This document shows positions 1-8,535 of a stretch of DNA of 64,000 nucleotides, piece after piece; the stretch's first letter is position 1, and every line of letters begins with the position of its first letter. This stretch comes from Paracoccaceae bacterium (GTDB lineage Bacteria; Pseudomonadota; Alphaproteobacteria; Rhodobacterales; Rhodobacteraceae): NCBI GenBank assembly GCA_027489355.1, contig JAIXZY010000066.1, forward strand, positions 1 through 64,000, given 5' to 3'. Under the pieces are notes generated by a model. It was not told where the DNA came from. It did not search any database and saw nothing but the letters and a program-made list of their open reading frames with translations. The position numbers were made by a program, and so were the translations under genes.

Positions 1-119
1 CTGCGCTTGTTCTTGACTAGGTGTTGTGACCTTATCTGGACGCAACGGACCTTTCGGCTGGCGCAACAAGAGGCGGCGGATTTTTGTGGCTCTGCTTAGC
101 AGAAGGTATCTGTCGTGAG

Positions 120-939
120 GGTGTTGTCAGAGGAACTTCGCTTGCCGCATGATACGCGGCCCGGCTAGCCTCGCCGGATGACAGAACGCTCCCCTTTTCG
201 CTACTTTAAGACGAGCCCAGAGATCATCCGCCTAGCGGTGATGCTCTACATCCGTTTCCCGCTGTCGTTGCGTAACGTCGAGGACCTGCTCCATGAGCGT
301 GGCATGGAGATCAGCCATGAGACCGTGCGGTACTGGTGGAACAGGTTCGGCCCGATGTTTGCCGCTGAGATCCGGGGCCGCAAGGTTGAAGCGATGCGTG
401 CCTGCCGGCAGTGGCGCTGGCACCTGGACGAGGTCTACGTGAAGATCAACGGGGTGACGCACTACCTTTGGCGGGCTGTCGATCATGAAGGTGAGGTTCT
501 GGAAAGCATCGTCACCAAGACCCGAGATCGCAAGGCAGCGCTTAAATTCCTCAAGAAATCGATGAAACGGCATGGTCGGCCAGAGACGATCGTGACGGAT
601 CGTCTGCGCTCCTATGGTGCTGCCCTAAAGGACCTGGGCCGCGGTGATGACCGCGAGATGGGACGCTGGCTCAACAACCGCGCCGAGAACTCGCACCTGC
701 CGTTTCGACGACGAGAGCGGGCGATGTTGCGGTTCCGGCGCATGCATACTTTGCAGAAGTTCGCTTCAGTCCATGCCTCGGTTCACAACCACTTTCCGAC
801 GGAGCGCCACCTCCAAGATCGCAATTCCTACAAAGAGACCCGCGCCGCCGCTCTCGCCGAGTGGCGTGGCCTTCTCGCTGCCTGAGTGACGGGTGGGGTA
901 GGGGTAACGGAGACTGGTTCGCATTCGTCTGACAGCACC
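120..939 (+). mobile_element. IS6-family insertion sequence (about 820 bp)
   Basis: One transposase gene sits between short terminal inverted repeats. The left end, GGTGTTGTCAGA (120-131), matches the reverse complement of the right end, TCTGACAGCACC (928-939), at 11 of 12 bases, with weaker matching further in. The 820-bp size is usual for IS6/IS26-type elements. The 8 bases outside the left end (GTCGTGAG) and the right end (GGCCGCCT) differ, so no target duplication is visible. The boundary is inferred from the repeats. Confidence 0.85.
178..885 (+). CDS. IS6-family DDE transposase
   Basis: A 235-residue transposase, about the usual length for the IS6 family. It cuts and joins the element ends during replicative transposition. 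The catalytic acid residues are visible: Asp in HLDEVYVKI (about residue 80), Asp in VTDRL (about 141) and Glu in NRAENSHLPFRRRER (about 173). The N-terminal part carries the helix-turn-helix-like segment typical of IS6 enzymes (SLRNVEDLLHERG). The frame is intact, so the element may still be active. It is the only complete transposase seen in the window. It lies directly against prophage debris, which it probably truncated or brought in by recombination. Confidence 0.93.
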   Translation: MTERSPFRYFKTSPEIIRLAVMLYIRFPLSLRNVEDLLHERGMEISHETVRYWWNRFGPMFAAEIRGRKVEAMRACRQWRWHLDEVYVKINGVTHYLWRAVDHEGEVLESIVTKTRDRKAALKFLKKSMKRHGRPETIVTDRLRSYGAALKDLGRGDDREMGRWLNNRAENSHLPFRRRERAMLRFRRMHTLQKFASVHASVHNHFPTERHLQDRNSYKETRAAALAEWRGLLAA

Positions 940-940
940 G

Positions 941-1510
941 GCCGCCTCGATGCGACGCTGGCGCCTGACATGGGCGGCCGTGGTGGACTCCGTCGCCGAC
1001 CAGCGCTCCGCAGGCTGGGCATGCTGGCGCGGCAACGCGGCGGGCCTCGGCGGCTGGACGTTCGTGACGCGGATTTCGCTGACGACCCTGCAGGCGACCG
1101 GGATGGGGTTCTTCGGCCTCTACGGATCGACCGCAGCGCTGGCCGCCACCCTGACGCTCGCCGCGGCCATCAACTGCATCGGTATCGGCTTCCAGCGCGG
1201 CACCCACACCCGCTGGCAGCTGGTCGCGAACGACGGCACCGGCGCGCCGACCCTGACCGACATGGGCGCGTCTTTCGTCATCGCCACCGGTGGCGTGCTG
1301 ACCCTGTTCATCGCAGCCCCCCCGAATGGTTCATCCGTCTGGGTGCGCGTCGTCGACGAGGTTTCCGGCGCGGTCTTCGAGCAGGAGATCACCGCCGATC
1401 TGCCCGCCGCGACGCAGTTCCTGTCGCCGCGGCTGTTCCTGAACAACGGCGCGACGGCGGCGGCGGTCGCTTACGATTGCTCGGGGGTGTATGTGGAGAC
1501 GGACTACTGA
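941..1510 (+). pseudogene. 5'-truncated phage tail-type structural protein fragment
   Basis: The open frame runs straight out of the right end of the insertion sequence and stops at 1508-1510, giving about 189 residues with no plausible native start (the first ATG is at 950). The content is Gly/Ala/Thr-rich beta-type sequence (GFFGLYGSTAAL, IGIGFQRGTHTRWQLVANDGTG, DLPAATQFLSPRLFLNNG). It resembles the C-terminal part of phage tail or fibre proteins of Rhodobacterales prophages; this is recall of the family style, not a search result. The N-terminal part appears to have been lost at the insertion-sequence boundary. Confidence 0.6.
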
Positions 1511-1547
1511 TCCCGAATCTTTCTGAACAGGCGCCAGCAAGCTTGCG

Positions 1548-1799
1548 GTGAAAGGACCGGCGCTCGACAAAGCGCAGGCGCTGCGCAACCGGGTGGTCAA
1601 GCCGCTGATCGTTCGTTCGGCCTATCGCAGCCCTAAGCACAATCGCGTCGTCGCCGGCGCGATCCGCTCGAATCACATGGAGGGCGCCGCTTTCGACACT
1701 GCGATGACGAACCACGACTCGACGGCGTTTGAGGCTGCGGCGCGTCGCCCTCGTTCTCGCGACGATCTGGCCGAGCGGCTGCGCGACGGGCGCTTCTGA
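1548..1799 (+). pseudogene. Truncated peptidase M15-type endolysin fragment
   Basis: The frame carries the core of the D-Ala-D-Ala carboxypeptidase-like M15 fold used by phage endolysins: SAYRSPKHN, then SNHMEGAAFD with the zinc-type His and Asp. The N-terminal part of the family is missing. The C-terminal catalytic segment is also gone: after FEAAA the frame runs into unrelated Arg-rich sequence. At that point (1729 onward) another frame opens for a lysis protein. The fragment therefore looks like a deletion product of a lysis cassette. No activity is expected. Confidence 0.65.
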
Positions 1800-1950
1800 C
1801 GTCAGCGGACACAGGGCATGTCCTCCTGTCGTCGAATACAGCAGGGAGTTCCAAGAGCCGGTGGCCGAGGAGCTGACCCAGCTGTCGGAGGGCTTTGCGG
1901 TCGCGGAGATGCTCAGCGACTACGCGGTGATTTCAGCGACTACGCGGTGA
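1729..1950 (+). pseudogene. Rz1-like small lipoprotein / spanin remnant, C-terminus frameshifted
   Basis: A 73-residue frame starts at TTG and has a short hydrophobic N-terminus ending in a lipobox-like LSGC-type motif (seen here as PSGCATG). A helical, acidic tail follows, as in the small lysis lipoproteins (Rz1/o-spanin-like) of Rhodobacterales prophages. Its start overlaps the end of the endolysin fragment. A 20-bp tandem duplication (1913-1952) shifts the frame. Without it the end would read SDYAVIREQARGRIN, whereas the present frame ends SDYAVISATTR. The family assignment is from memory of small phage lysis genes. Confidence 0.55.
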
Positions 1951-1952
1951 TT
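1913..1952. repeat. Exact 20-bp tandem duplication
   Basis: TCAGCGACTACGCGGTGATT occurs at 1913-1932 and again at 1933-1952 without any change. Because 20 is not a multiple of 3, it shifts the reading frame of the lysis-type gene and creates its present stop. The copies are identical, so the duplication is probably recent. Confidence 0.95.
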
Positions 1953-2143
1953 AGAGAACAGGCGCGAGGTCGCATTAACTAACTCGCGGCTTCTCGATCA
2001 AATTCGCTTGTCGAGCATTCTTTCCGGCAACTCTTCATCGTCGTTTTCTGGTGAGCCAGAGGCTTTCCGACGCAGCAAGTCGCCGCGTATCCCTCTGCCA
2101 TCTGGCTCTGTCTTCGATGATAGATAATCACTCGGACCGCTAC

Positions 2144-2278
2144 TTATTTCTTCTTTTGCTCGCCAATATTGGTCAGGGCTTTGCCCTTCGTGAAGTCGGC
2201 TGTTGCAGCGACCTTTTCCTTCACCTTCTTGGGCTTCTTCGCTTCGTGGTTGCCGCGTTGCTTGTCACCTTTGGACAT
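2144..2278 (-). CDS. Small basic Lys-rich protein (44 aa)
   Basis: A complete small gene reads MSKGDKQRGNHEAKKPKK, then a Lys/Val/Ala-rich middle, and ends NIGEQKKK. The ATG at 2278 is preceded by a strong ribosome site (AGGGGGA about 8 bases upstream). About a third of the residues are Lys or Arg and there are no hydrophobic segments, so a soluble, probably nucleic-acid-associated or disordered peptide is likely. Similar short SKGDKQRGN-type proteins are, as far as I recall, widespread and uncharacterised in alphaproteobacteria. It lies just downstream of groEL on the same strand and may share its stress expression. Confidence 0.75.
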   Translation of the reverse strand: MSKGDKQRGNHEAKKPKKVKEKVAATADFTKGKALTNIGEQKKK

Positions 2279-2315
2279 TTCGATTCCCCCTGGTTATTTT
2301 TTTTGAAGCACTTCT

Positions 2316-2339
2316 CGGTGTTTGTTTTCATGAACACCG
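2316..2339 (-). other. Hairpin between groEL and the 44-aa gene
   Basis: CGGTGTT (2316-2322) pairs perfectly with AACACCG (2333-2339) across a 10-base loop. It lies in the leader of the 44-aa gene, downstream of groEL. No U-run follows in the minus-strand sense, so it is not a classical terminator; it may be an RNA-processing or stability element. Confidence 0.4.
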
Positions 2340-2381
2340 TGGATTAGTGTCCCCGAGCTCCTGCCCGCGGGACGCCGCCCT

Positions 2382-4010
<1,629 letters not shown>

Positions 4011-4054
4011 GGTGTGAGTTCCTGAGACTGAGGTTGATGTGAAAAGTTTCGGAC

Positions 4055-4342
4055 TCAGGCGATCACGCCGAGAATGCCGCTCTCCTTCATGATCAGAAGG
4101 TCTTCGCCATCGAGCTTGATCTCTGATCCGGACCATTTTCCGAACAGGATCCGGTCGCCGGCCTTGACGTCCATCGGGATGCGCTCGCCGTCCTCGCGCC
4201 TTCCTCCGGCGCCAACGGAGACGACTTCGCCTTCTTGAGGCTTCTCCTTGGCAGTATCTGGAATGATGAGGCCGCCCTTGGTCGTCTCGTCGCCTTCGAT
4301 ACGGCGAACGAGCACCCGGTCATAGAGGGGAGTGAATGACAT
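4055..4342 (-). CDS. groES: Co-chaperonin GroES (10 kDa)
   Basis: A 95-residue co-chaperonin, the usual length, that caps the GroEL ring as a heptamer. The N-terminal beta barrel ([15 protein letters not shown]), the mobile loop ([17 protein letters not shown]) that docks on GroEL, and the C-terminal [11 protein letters not shown] are all present. The ribosome site AAGGAG lies just before the ATG. It is the first gene of the groES-groEL pair. No CIRCE-type inverted repeat was found upstream, so heat control, if any, is more likely through a sigma factor. Confidence 0.97.
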   Translation of the reverse strand: MSFTPLYDRVLVRRIEGDETTKGGLIIPDTAKEKPQEGEVVSVGAGGRREDGERIPMDVKAGDRILFGKWSGSEIKLDGEDLLIMKESGILGVIA

Positions 4343-4476
4343 CGACGTGCTCCTTGTCGAGGTTTGGTTGGCGGAACTGGCCGGGTCGAATGCCCGGCTG
4401 CATTGTGCGCAGGTCCGCGGTTATCTATTGTGTCTCCACTCCGAGAATTCGGATCGACACCCCCGTCCCGAGCGGT

Positions 4477-4713
4477 TCACGGCCGTCGAACCGAGTTTCC
4501 GCCCGCGATGATCGCGTTGATCATTTCGGCGACGGCCCGGTGCCTTTCCATTTCGAGTTCGGTGCCGACGGCATTCTCATGGGTCGCCGCGGCGTCGCGA
4601 AGAACCCCCACAATCTCGTGCTCCGGCAGCAACCCGCGATCGTTCAAGGCAAGCAGGAGCGCCTCGCAGATTGACAGGGCGGCCTGGCCTGCATGTTCGC
4701 TCGCGGTCGACAT
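4477..4713 (-). CDS. Conserved hypothetical helical protein (78 aa)
   Basis: The ATG at 4713 is chosen because AAGGAAGGG sits just upstream; a longer start at 4734 would place that site inside the gene. The protein (MSTASEHAGQAALSICEALL, then NDRGLLPEHEIVGVLRDAA and EMINAIIAGGNSVRRP) is predicted mostly alpha-helical and soluble, with no recognisable catalytic motif. Short proteins of this style occur near stress genes in Rhodobacterales, but I cannot name a function. It is upstream of groES on the same strand, separated by about 130 bases, and divergent from the broken Crp/Fnr gene. Confidence 0.7.
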   Translation of the reverse strand: MSTASEHAGQAALSICEALLLALNDRGLLPEHEIVGVLRDAAATHENAVGTELEMERHRAVAEMINAIIAGGNSVRRP

Positions 4714-4863
4714 CTGGTGTCCCTTCCTTGGCATCGTGATCCCCGTGGAAGGCGAGTTTCAGATACATCCGTACTTCTCGCAGGAAGTGCCCTATGCTGG
4801 ACTGATCCAGAGCAGTGTCCGGGCCGATTTCCGTTCCGGGTTCACGGCACGCCGGGAGTTTCC

Positions 4864-5598
4864 ATGACATCAGCCGAACACAGCCCCTTGACACGCAAGC
4901 TCTCCGCCTTTGTCGCCCTGTCGGAGGGCGAGCTGGTCGTGCTTGAACGACTGCATGAGCGTCGTCGCTCATTCGTCGCGGGGCATGACATGGTGCATCA
5001 GGGGCAGTCGGCTCAGGCCGCGTACATTCTGTCGTAGGGTTGGGTCTGTTCCTACAAGCTCCAGGCCGACGGGACGCGGCAGATCGTGGATTTCCAGGTG
5101 CCGGGGGATTTTCTGGGACTGCGCAGCGTCCTGTTGCGCACGTCGGATCACAGCTTCGAACCGATCGTCGACATCGAGGCCGCCGAAGTGCTGGCGAGCG
5201 ATCTTCTCGATGCCTTCGCGCGGACGCCGCGCCTCGCGACCGCCATACTCTGGGCAGCGTCAAGGGACGAAGCGATGGTCGTGGAGCATCTCGTCGGGAT
5301 CGGTCGGCGTGATGCGGACGCCCGAATGGCGCATTTCCTGCTCGAACTGGGATCGAGGCTTGCGCTGGTCGGTATCGGCAGCAGGGAAGGTTTCGACTGC
5401 CCTCTGACGCAGTACCACCTCGCCGATACGCTGGGGTTGAGCGCGGTCCATGTGAACCGCGTCCTGCGGCAGCTTCGCGAGAGTGGACTGGTCACCTTTC
5501 GGGACGGCCGCGTTACGTTTCACGACTATGGCGGGCTGGTGGAACTTGCCGAGTTCGATCCGGAATATCTGGACCAGACTGGGCCGCTACTGAAATGA
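4864..5598 (+). pseudogene. Crp/Fnr-family regulator interrupted by an in-frame TAG
   Basis: The frame runs 4864-5598 without any shift but has an amber codon at 5035-5037, after residue 57. Before the stop is the start of a cyclic-nucleotide-type effector domain (LSEGELVVLERL, VHQGQSAQAAYILS). After it, the same domain continues (GWVCSYKLQADGTRQIVDFQ, PGDFLGLRSVLL) and is followed by the winged helix-turn-helix (LTQYHLADTLGLSAVHVNRVLRQL). Restoring one sense codon would give an ordinary regulator of about 244 residues. No Fnr-type N-terminal cysteine cluster is seen. The rest of the gene looks well preserved, so the mutation is probably recent. Confidence 0.85.
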
Positions 5599-5600
5599 GA

Positions 5601-5631
5601 GGGCCGCCCTCCCTTGCTCGGCAGGCGGCCC
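5601..5631. terminator. GC-rich hairpin between convergent genes
   Basis: GGGCCGCC (5601-5608) and GGCGGCCC (5624-5631) form a perfect 8-bp stem with a 15-base loop. It lies 3 to 33 bases after the Crp/Fnr frame and just before the stop of the convergent 62-aa gene. There is no clear U-run, so it is a possible bidirectional terminator or stabilising structure. Confidence 0.5.
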
Positions 5632-5656
5632 CAGTGTTCACGTCAGACGCCGGAGG

Positions 5657-5845
5657 TTACGCGAGGGCGTGGGTCGCCGCATCGAGTTCCTTGTTGGTCT
5701 CGGCGTCGTTCTTCGCGGTGTTGGCCTTCTCGGCTGCCTGGTAGTGCTTCAGCGCCGCATCCTTCTTCGGACCAGCGGGCGCCTTGTCCCATGCGGCCTT
5801 CACGGAGGTCATCTTTTCGGCGGTCTTGTTCTGTTCGGGAGTCAT
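5657..5845 (-). CDS. Small Ala/Lys-rich helical protein (62 aa)
   Basis: The start at 5845 (MTPEQNKTAEKMTSVKAAWDKAP) follows a good ribosome site (AAAGGA). The 62-residue product has a very high Ala/Lys content and ends DAETNKELDAATHALA. It should form a single long amphipathic helix or helical hairpin and has no membrane segment. Comparable short helical proteins are common and uncharacterised in Rhodobacterales. The function is unknown. A long inverted repeat (5878-5930) lies in its upstream region. Confidence 0.65.
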   Translation of the reverse strand: MTPEQNKTAEKMTSVKAAWDKAPAGPKKDAALKHYQAAEKANTAKNDAETNKELDAATHALA

Positions 5846-5877
5846 TGGGATTGTCCTTTCTGGACGCTCCGAGAATA

Positions 5878-5930
5878 AGAAGCGTGTCGACATGCCGTCC
5901 TTTTTGGGATCGGCACGCCCACACGCTTCT
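5878..5930 (-). other. Inverted repeat upstream of the 62-aa gene
   Basis: AGAAGCGTGT (5878-5887) and ACACGCTTCT (5921-5930) are perfect 10-base inverted arms separated by 33 bases. The interior contains a second smaller pair (GCCG and CGGC). The structure lies 33-85 bases before the start codon at 5845, so it could form in the 5' leader RNA or act as an operator. Confidence 0.5.
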
Positions 5931-6056
5931 CGGGTACTCGGAAAAATGCACCACCGAATGTTCGGCGGCACGTCTCACCTAAACGGAGTCGGCGCCCCGC
6001 CGCACTGACGCAGGTTAGCCCCGACGCCTGCGGCCGGTCGATTGCCTCTGCGCTTG

Positions 6057-6470
6057 TCAAGCCACCGAAGTTTGCTGATGGGAAATCCTCAGCCATCTGT
6101 CGTCATCGTTGAGGTATGTAGAGGCACAGAGGGCCTTGTAGATCGGCACATCGGGTTTTTCTGCCGAGACGCGATAGGTGAGAATGGCGATATCACGACA
6201 CCGGGTGACGCGCCGCTCGGCCATGACAATGGAGCGCCAGCCGGTCCTTTCACGAAGCTTGGTCCAGATGTGGTCGCCCTGGAGGATGCCGGGCGGATAG
6301 GGGAAAATCATCACGGCGTTGGTCGCAGTGGTTGCCCGCGCGTTATCGGCGCCACTGGTCCAGAAGTGCTCCTCCAAATCCCACAATACGCCCTGTTCAC
6401 GCGGCGATAGCGTGCCGGACTTGTGTGCCGCATGGGGCGGTGTCCTTGCGTTCCCGGTTGAGGCGGTCAT
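6057..6470 (-). CDS. NTF2-like / DUF4440-type small protein (137 aa)
   Basis: The start at 6470 overlaps the stop of the upstream gene as ATGA, so the two are translationally coupled. The protein has the outline of a SnoaL/DUF4440-type cone-shaped domain: an early ALL-helical segment with a Trp (GVLWDLEEHFWTSGAD), beta strands in the middle (RDIAILTYRVSAEKP), and the frequent ending W-R-HQQT (DRWLRISHQQTSVA). Members bind small ligands or act as isomerases and hydrolases, but the substrate cannot be read here. The family assignment rests on the C-terminal pattern and size. Confidence 0.6.
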   Translation of the reverse strand: MTASTGNARTPPHAAHKSGTLSPREQGVLWDLEEHFWTSGADNARATTATNAVMIFPYPPGILQGDHIWTKLRERTGWRSIVMAERRVTRCRDIAILTYRVSAEKPDVPIYKALCASTYLNDDDRWLRISHQQTSVA

Positions 6471-6892
6471 TCGCCTGACCCTGACCCGACAACCGTGAAC
6501 ATCTGAAACAGCACAAAGACGATCGCGAGCACCGCCCAGATCGCTCCGCTTGTGCCCGGCCGGCCATCGGCCACCGTCGAGGCAGCGCGCTGCAAGGCAC
6601 CTGACGTCGGTCCTTCGGGAAGCAGCTGGCTCAGGTCTCGTGCGATCCTGCCGTGGTCGCTGCCGAGCGCAGGAACGTCCCGAAATCGGGCAAGCAGTGC
6701 CCCCAGTCGCGCCGGTGCGGCGTCGCGTCCCAGCGTGACCAGTTCGGCGGTTTCTCTCCATGGATCGAGGCCTATCCGCGCGAGAGTCGAGAGGACCGTC
6801 ACGGTGTATCCGTTTTCATCTGCGCCGACCGACGCTTGGAGAAACCGATCGAACTCGGGCGGGTGCGGGTTGAGAACATTGGAGGCGGCCAT
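6467..6892 (-). CDS. Small membrane-anchored hypothetical protein (141 aa)
   Basis: The start at 6892 (MAASNVLNPHPPEFDRFLQA) is chosen for the AAAGGA site upstream. The N-terminal 110 residues look soluble and helical (NGYTVTVLSTLARIGLDPW, ALLARFRDVPAL). A single hydrophobic segment near the C-terminus (GAIWAVLAIVFVLFQMF) makes it a probable tail-anchored inner-membrane protein. It is the first gene of a two-gene unit with the DUF4440-type gene. I do not recognise the family. Confidence 0.65.
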   Translation of the reverse strand: MAASNVLNPHPPEFDRFLQASVGADENGYTVTVLSTLARIGLDPWRETAELVTLGRDAAPARLGALLARFRDVPALGSDHGRIARDLSQLLPEGPTSGALQRAASTVADGRPGTSGAIWAVLAIVFVLFQMFTVVGSGSGE

Positions 6893-7164
6893 CGCCAATC
6901 CTTTCAAGGGTTGCAGGAATGCAGATCATCCCTGTTTCCCAAAGGATACGCGCTGGTCGGTCTCGCCGCCCTTACGCAGATCAGTGCGGGCGACTGCCCT
7001 CAGGAAGTTCGCAGTCGGTTTGGTGCCCGGGACTAACATGCGTCAGCGCCAGCCGAACGATCCCGAGGTACAAGACACTCAATCGTTCGACTGGTCCGTC
7101 CCGCACTCCAAGGGACCGTCAACAGTGGTGAGCGACGGACCTGCCAACATCGCGGAGACCAGAG

Positions 7165-7479
7165 ATGAACATGCGGTCGACCAGATCGACGGTGACGTTT
7201 TCGAACCCGTTCACCTTGCCGGGATACCCGGGCGATTTGCCCGCGGGCGATTACGAGGTGCTCGTCGAAGAGGAGCTTCTCCAGGGACTCAGTTTCGAGG
7301 CGTATCGCCGGACGGCGACCCACCTGACGGTGCGCGGAAGGGGCGGTCATGCGGGACTGACAGAGTTACGGGCGATTTCCGACAGCGACCTGAAAGAGGC
7401 GCTGAGCCGGGATCGGGCCGCGACTGAGAAGAACAATCACGGCGAGGCGGCGCCTTCTCCGCAGGAGGACTTGAAATGA
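7165..7479 (+). CDS. Uncharacterised LPAGxY-motif protein (104 aa)
   Basis: The start at 7165 has GGAG 8 bases upstream. The core reads FSNPFTLPGYPGDLPAGDYEV, then an acidic strand pair (VEEELL), HLTVRGRGGHAGLTELRAIS and SDLKEALSRDRA. It is paralogous to the protein at 10507-11040, which has FSRPFTVSGFDETLPAGEYRI, HPGLARTLTVS and DLDQARARD at the same places. It looks like a small beta-rich soluble domain. It overlaps the next gene as ATGA, starting a run of coupled genes. The function is unknown. Confidence 0.75.
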   Translation: MNMRSTRSTVTFSNPFTLPGYPGDLPAGDYEVLVEEELLQGLSFEAYRRTATHLTVRGRGGHAGLTELRAISDSDLKEALSRDRAATEKNNHGEAAPSPQEDLK

Positions 7480-7862
7480 ATACTCCCGAATGGCTCAAGC
7501 CCGGCATCTATGGTGCGGTGATCGGTGCGGTTTTCGTCGGCGTGGTCGGTTTTACCTGGGGCGGCTGGGTGACCGGCGGAACCGCGCATGACAGGGCAAT
7601 GGCGATGTCCCAGGACGATGTCGTCGCTTCCATGGTGCCGGTCTGCCTTGAGATGGCACAGTCTGACCCAGCACGGGCCGAAAAGCTTGAAACGATCCGG
7701 GCCGCCTCGACCTATCAGCGGCGCGATGCCCTGATGGAGGCGGGCTGGGCGACGGTGCCCGGAACAGATGCTCCGAACCGCGATATCGCGCAGGCCTGCC
7801 TCGCAGCCCTTGATGTTGACGCATTGCCGGAGCGCCCGGAAAGCGCGGTCGATGAACGATGA
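7476..7862 (+). CDS. Small inner-membrane-anchored protein (128 aa)
   Basis: The ATG overlaps the previous stop (ATGA) and has GGAGGA upstream. One hydrophobic segment at about residues 10-33 (IYGAVIGAVFVGVVGFTWGGWVTGG) anchors a domain of about 95 residues. Glycine spacing in the helix suggests packing against another helix. Two cysteines (VPVCLEMA and AQACLAAL) could pair if the domain is periplasmic. The coupling suggests it works with its neighbours, perhaps in an envelope stress function; that is inference. Confidence 0.72.
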   Translation: MNTPEWLKPGIYGAVIGAVFVGVVGFTWGGWVTGGTAHDRAMAMSQDDVVASMVPVCLEMAQSDPARAEKLETIRAASTYQRRDALMEAGWATVPGTDAPNRDIAQACLAALDVDALPERPESAVDER

Positions 7863-8332
7863 ACCGCACCATGCCGATAGCTTCACCCGAGACCACCGAG
7901 CTCGAACGGCGTGTGCTGGCTCATGAACGGATCCTGCAAGCTCTGATCGCCTACATGGCCCGTACCGAGCCGCTTTTCGTGGACCACCTTCGAGAACGCT
8001 TCGTCGAGCCGATGAGTATGGCCAGGCACGAACACGACCACCGCGAAACCGACGACTACGCGGCAGAATTCATTCGCGCCGTGATGCTCCTCGGAGAAGC
8101 GCGGGTGCCAAAGGCGAAGGAGCCGGAAATGACCGACATGAAACCCGTGCCGCCGAAAAGCAGAGGAGCGCAGGATTCTTCGATGGACCGGCCGGCACAG
8201 CGCGGTGGGGTTCAGGTTCGCGAAAGAAACGGCATCTGGGAGGTGCAGGTCGATGGCGGGTTTCGTGGCGACTACCACCAGAAGGAGCATGCCCTTGCGG
8301 CTGCGGCTTTGCACAAATTGTCGCCCCGATGA
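7859..8332 (+). CDS. Hypothetical protein with C-terminal DUF2188-like segment (157 aa)
   Basis: Translationally coupled to the gene before it (ATGA). The N-terminal two thirds are helical and charged (TTELERRVLAHERILQALIAYMAR). The last 45 residues (VQVRERNGIWEVQVDGGFRGDYHQKEHALAAA) resemble the small DUF2188-type module, in which a W-V-D strand pair is followed by a helix. A low-complexity Pro/Lys linker separates the two. No enzyme motif is seen. Confidence 0.68.
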   Translation: MNRTMPIASPETTELERRVLAHERILQALIAYMARTEPLFVDHLRERFVEPMSMARHEHDHRETDDYAAEFIRAVMLLGEARVPKAKEPEMTDMKPVPPKSRGAQDSSMDRPAQRGGVQVRERNGIWEVQVDGGFRGDYHQKEHALAAAALHKLSPR

Positions 8333-8535
8333 CCAGCAGCACCCAGCCCACAGTCCCGACAGACTTCGCGATCCAGGTGGCCGAGAACGAAGGCATGCTG
8401 CCGACCAGACCGAATTCCAGGGCCTCCCCGCTAGCGCCCGCGCCCACTCGACGGCTGACCGGAACGCTCACGCTTGGGCTATCGAGGACTCGCGCGGCAA
8501 CCAACGGGCTCTGGTCCACCAAGGAACAAGTTGCG

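Noticed and set aside
4343..4476. CIRCE heat-shock operator before groES
   Set aside because: No TTAGCACTC-type inverted repeat was found on either strand.
5035..5037. TAG in the Crp/Fnr gene as programmed recoding or a special amino acid
   Set aside because: No recoding signal or special tRNA is seen and Crp/Fnr families do not use it; a nonsense mutation is simpler.
7039..7427. Plus-strand frame beginning MRQRQPNDPEV overlapping the 104-aa gene
   Set aside because: It runs in another frame through a well-supported gene and has no family features after its first 40 residues.
8329..8535. N-terminal extension of the cysteine-repeat protein starting at 8329
   Set aside because: Despite the ATGA overlap, it would place the signal peptide 70 residues inside; the start at 8536 has a good ribosome site and a normal signal peptide.
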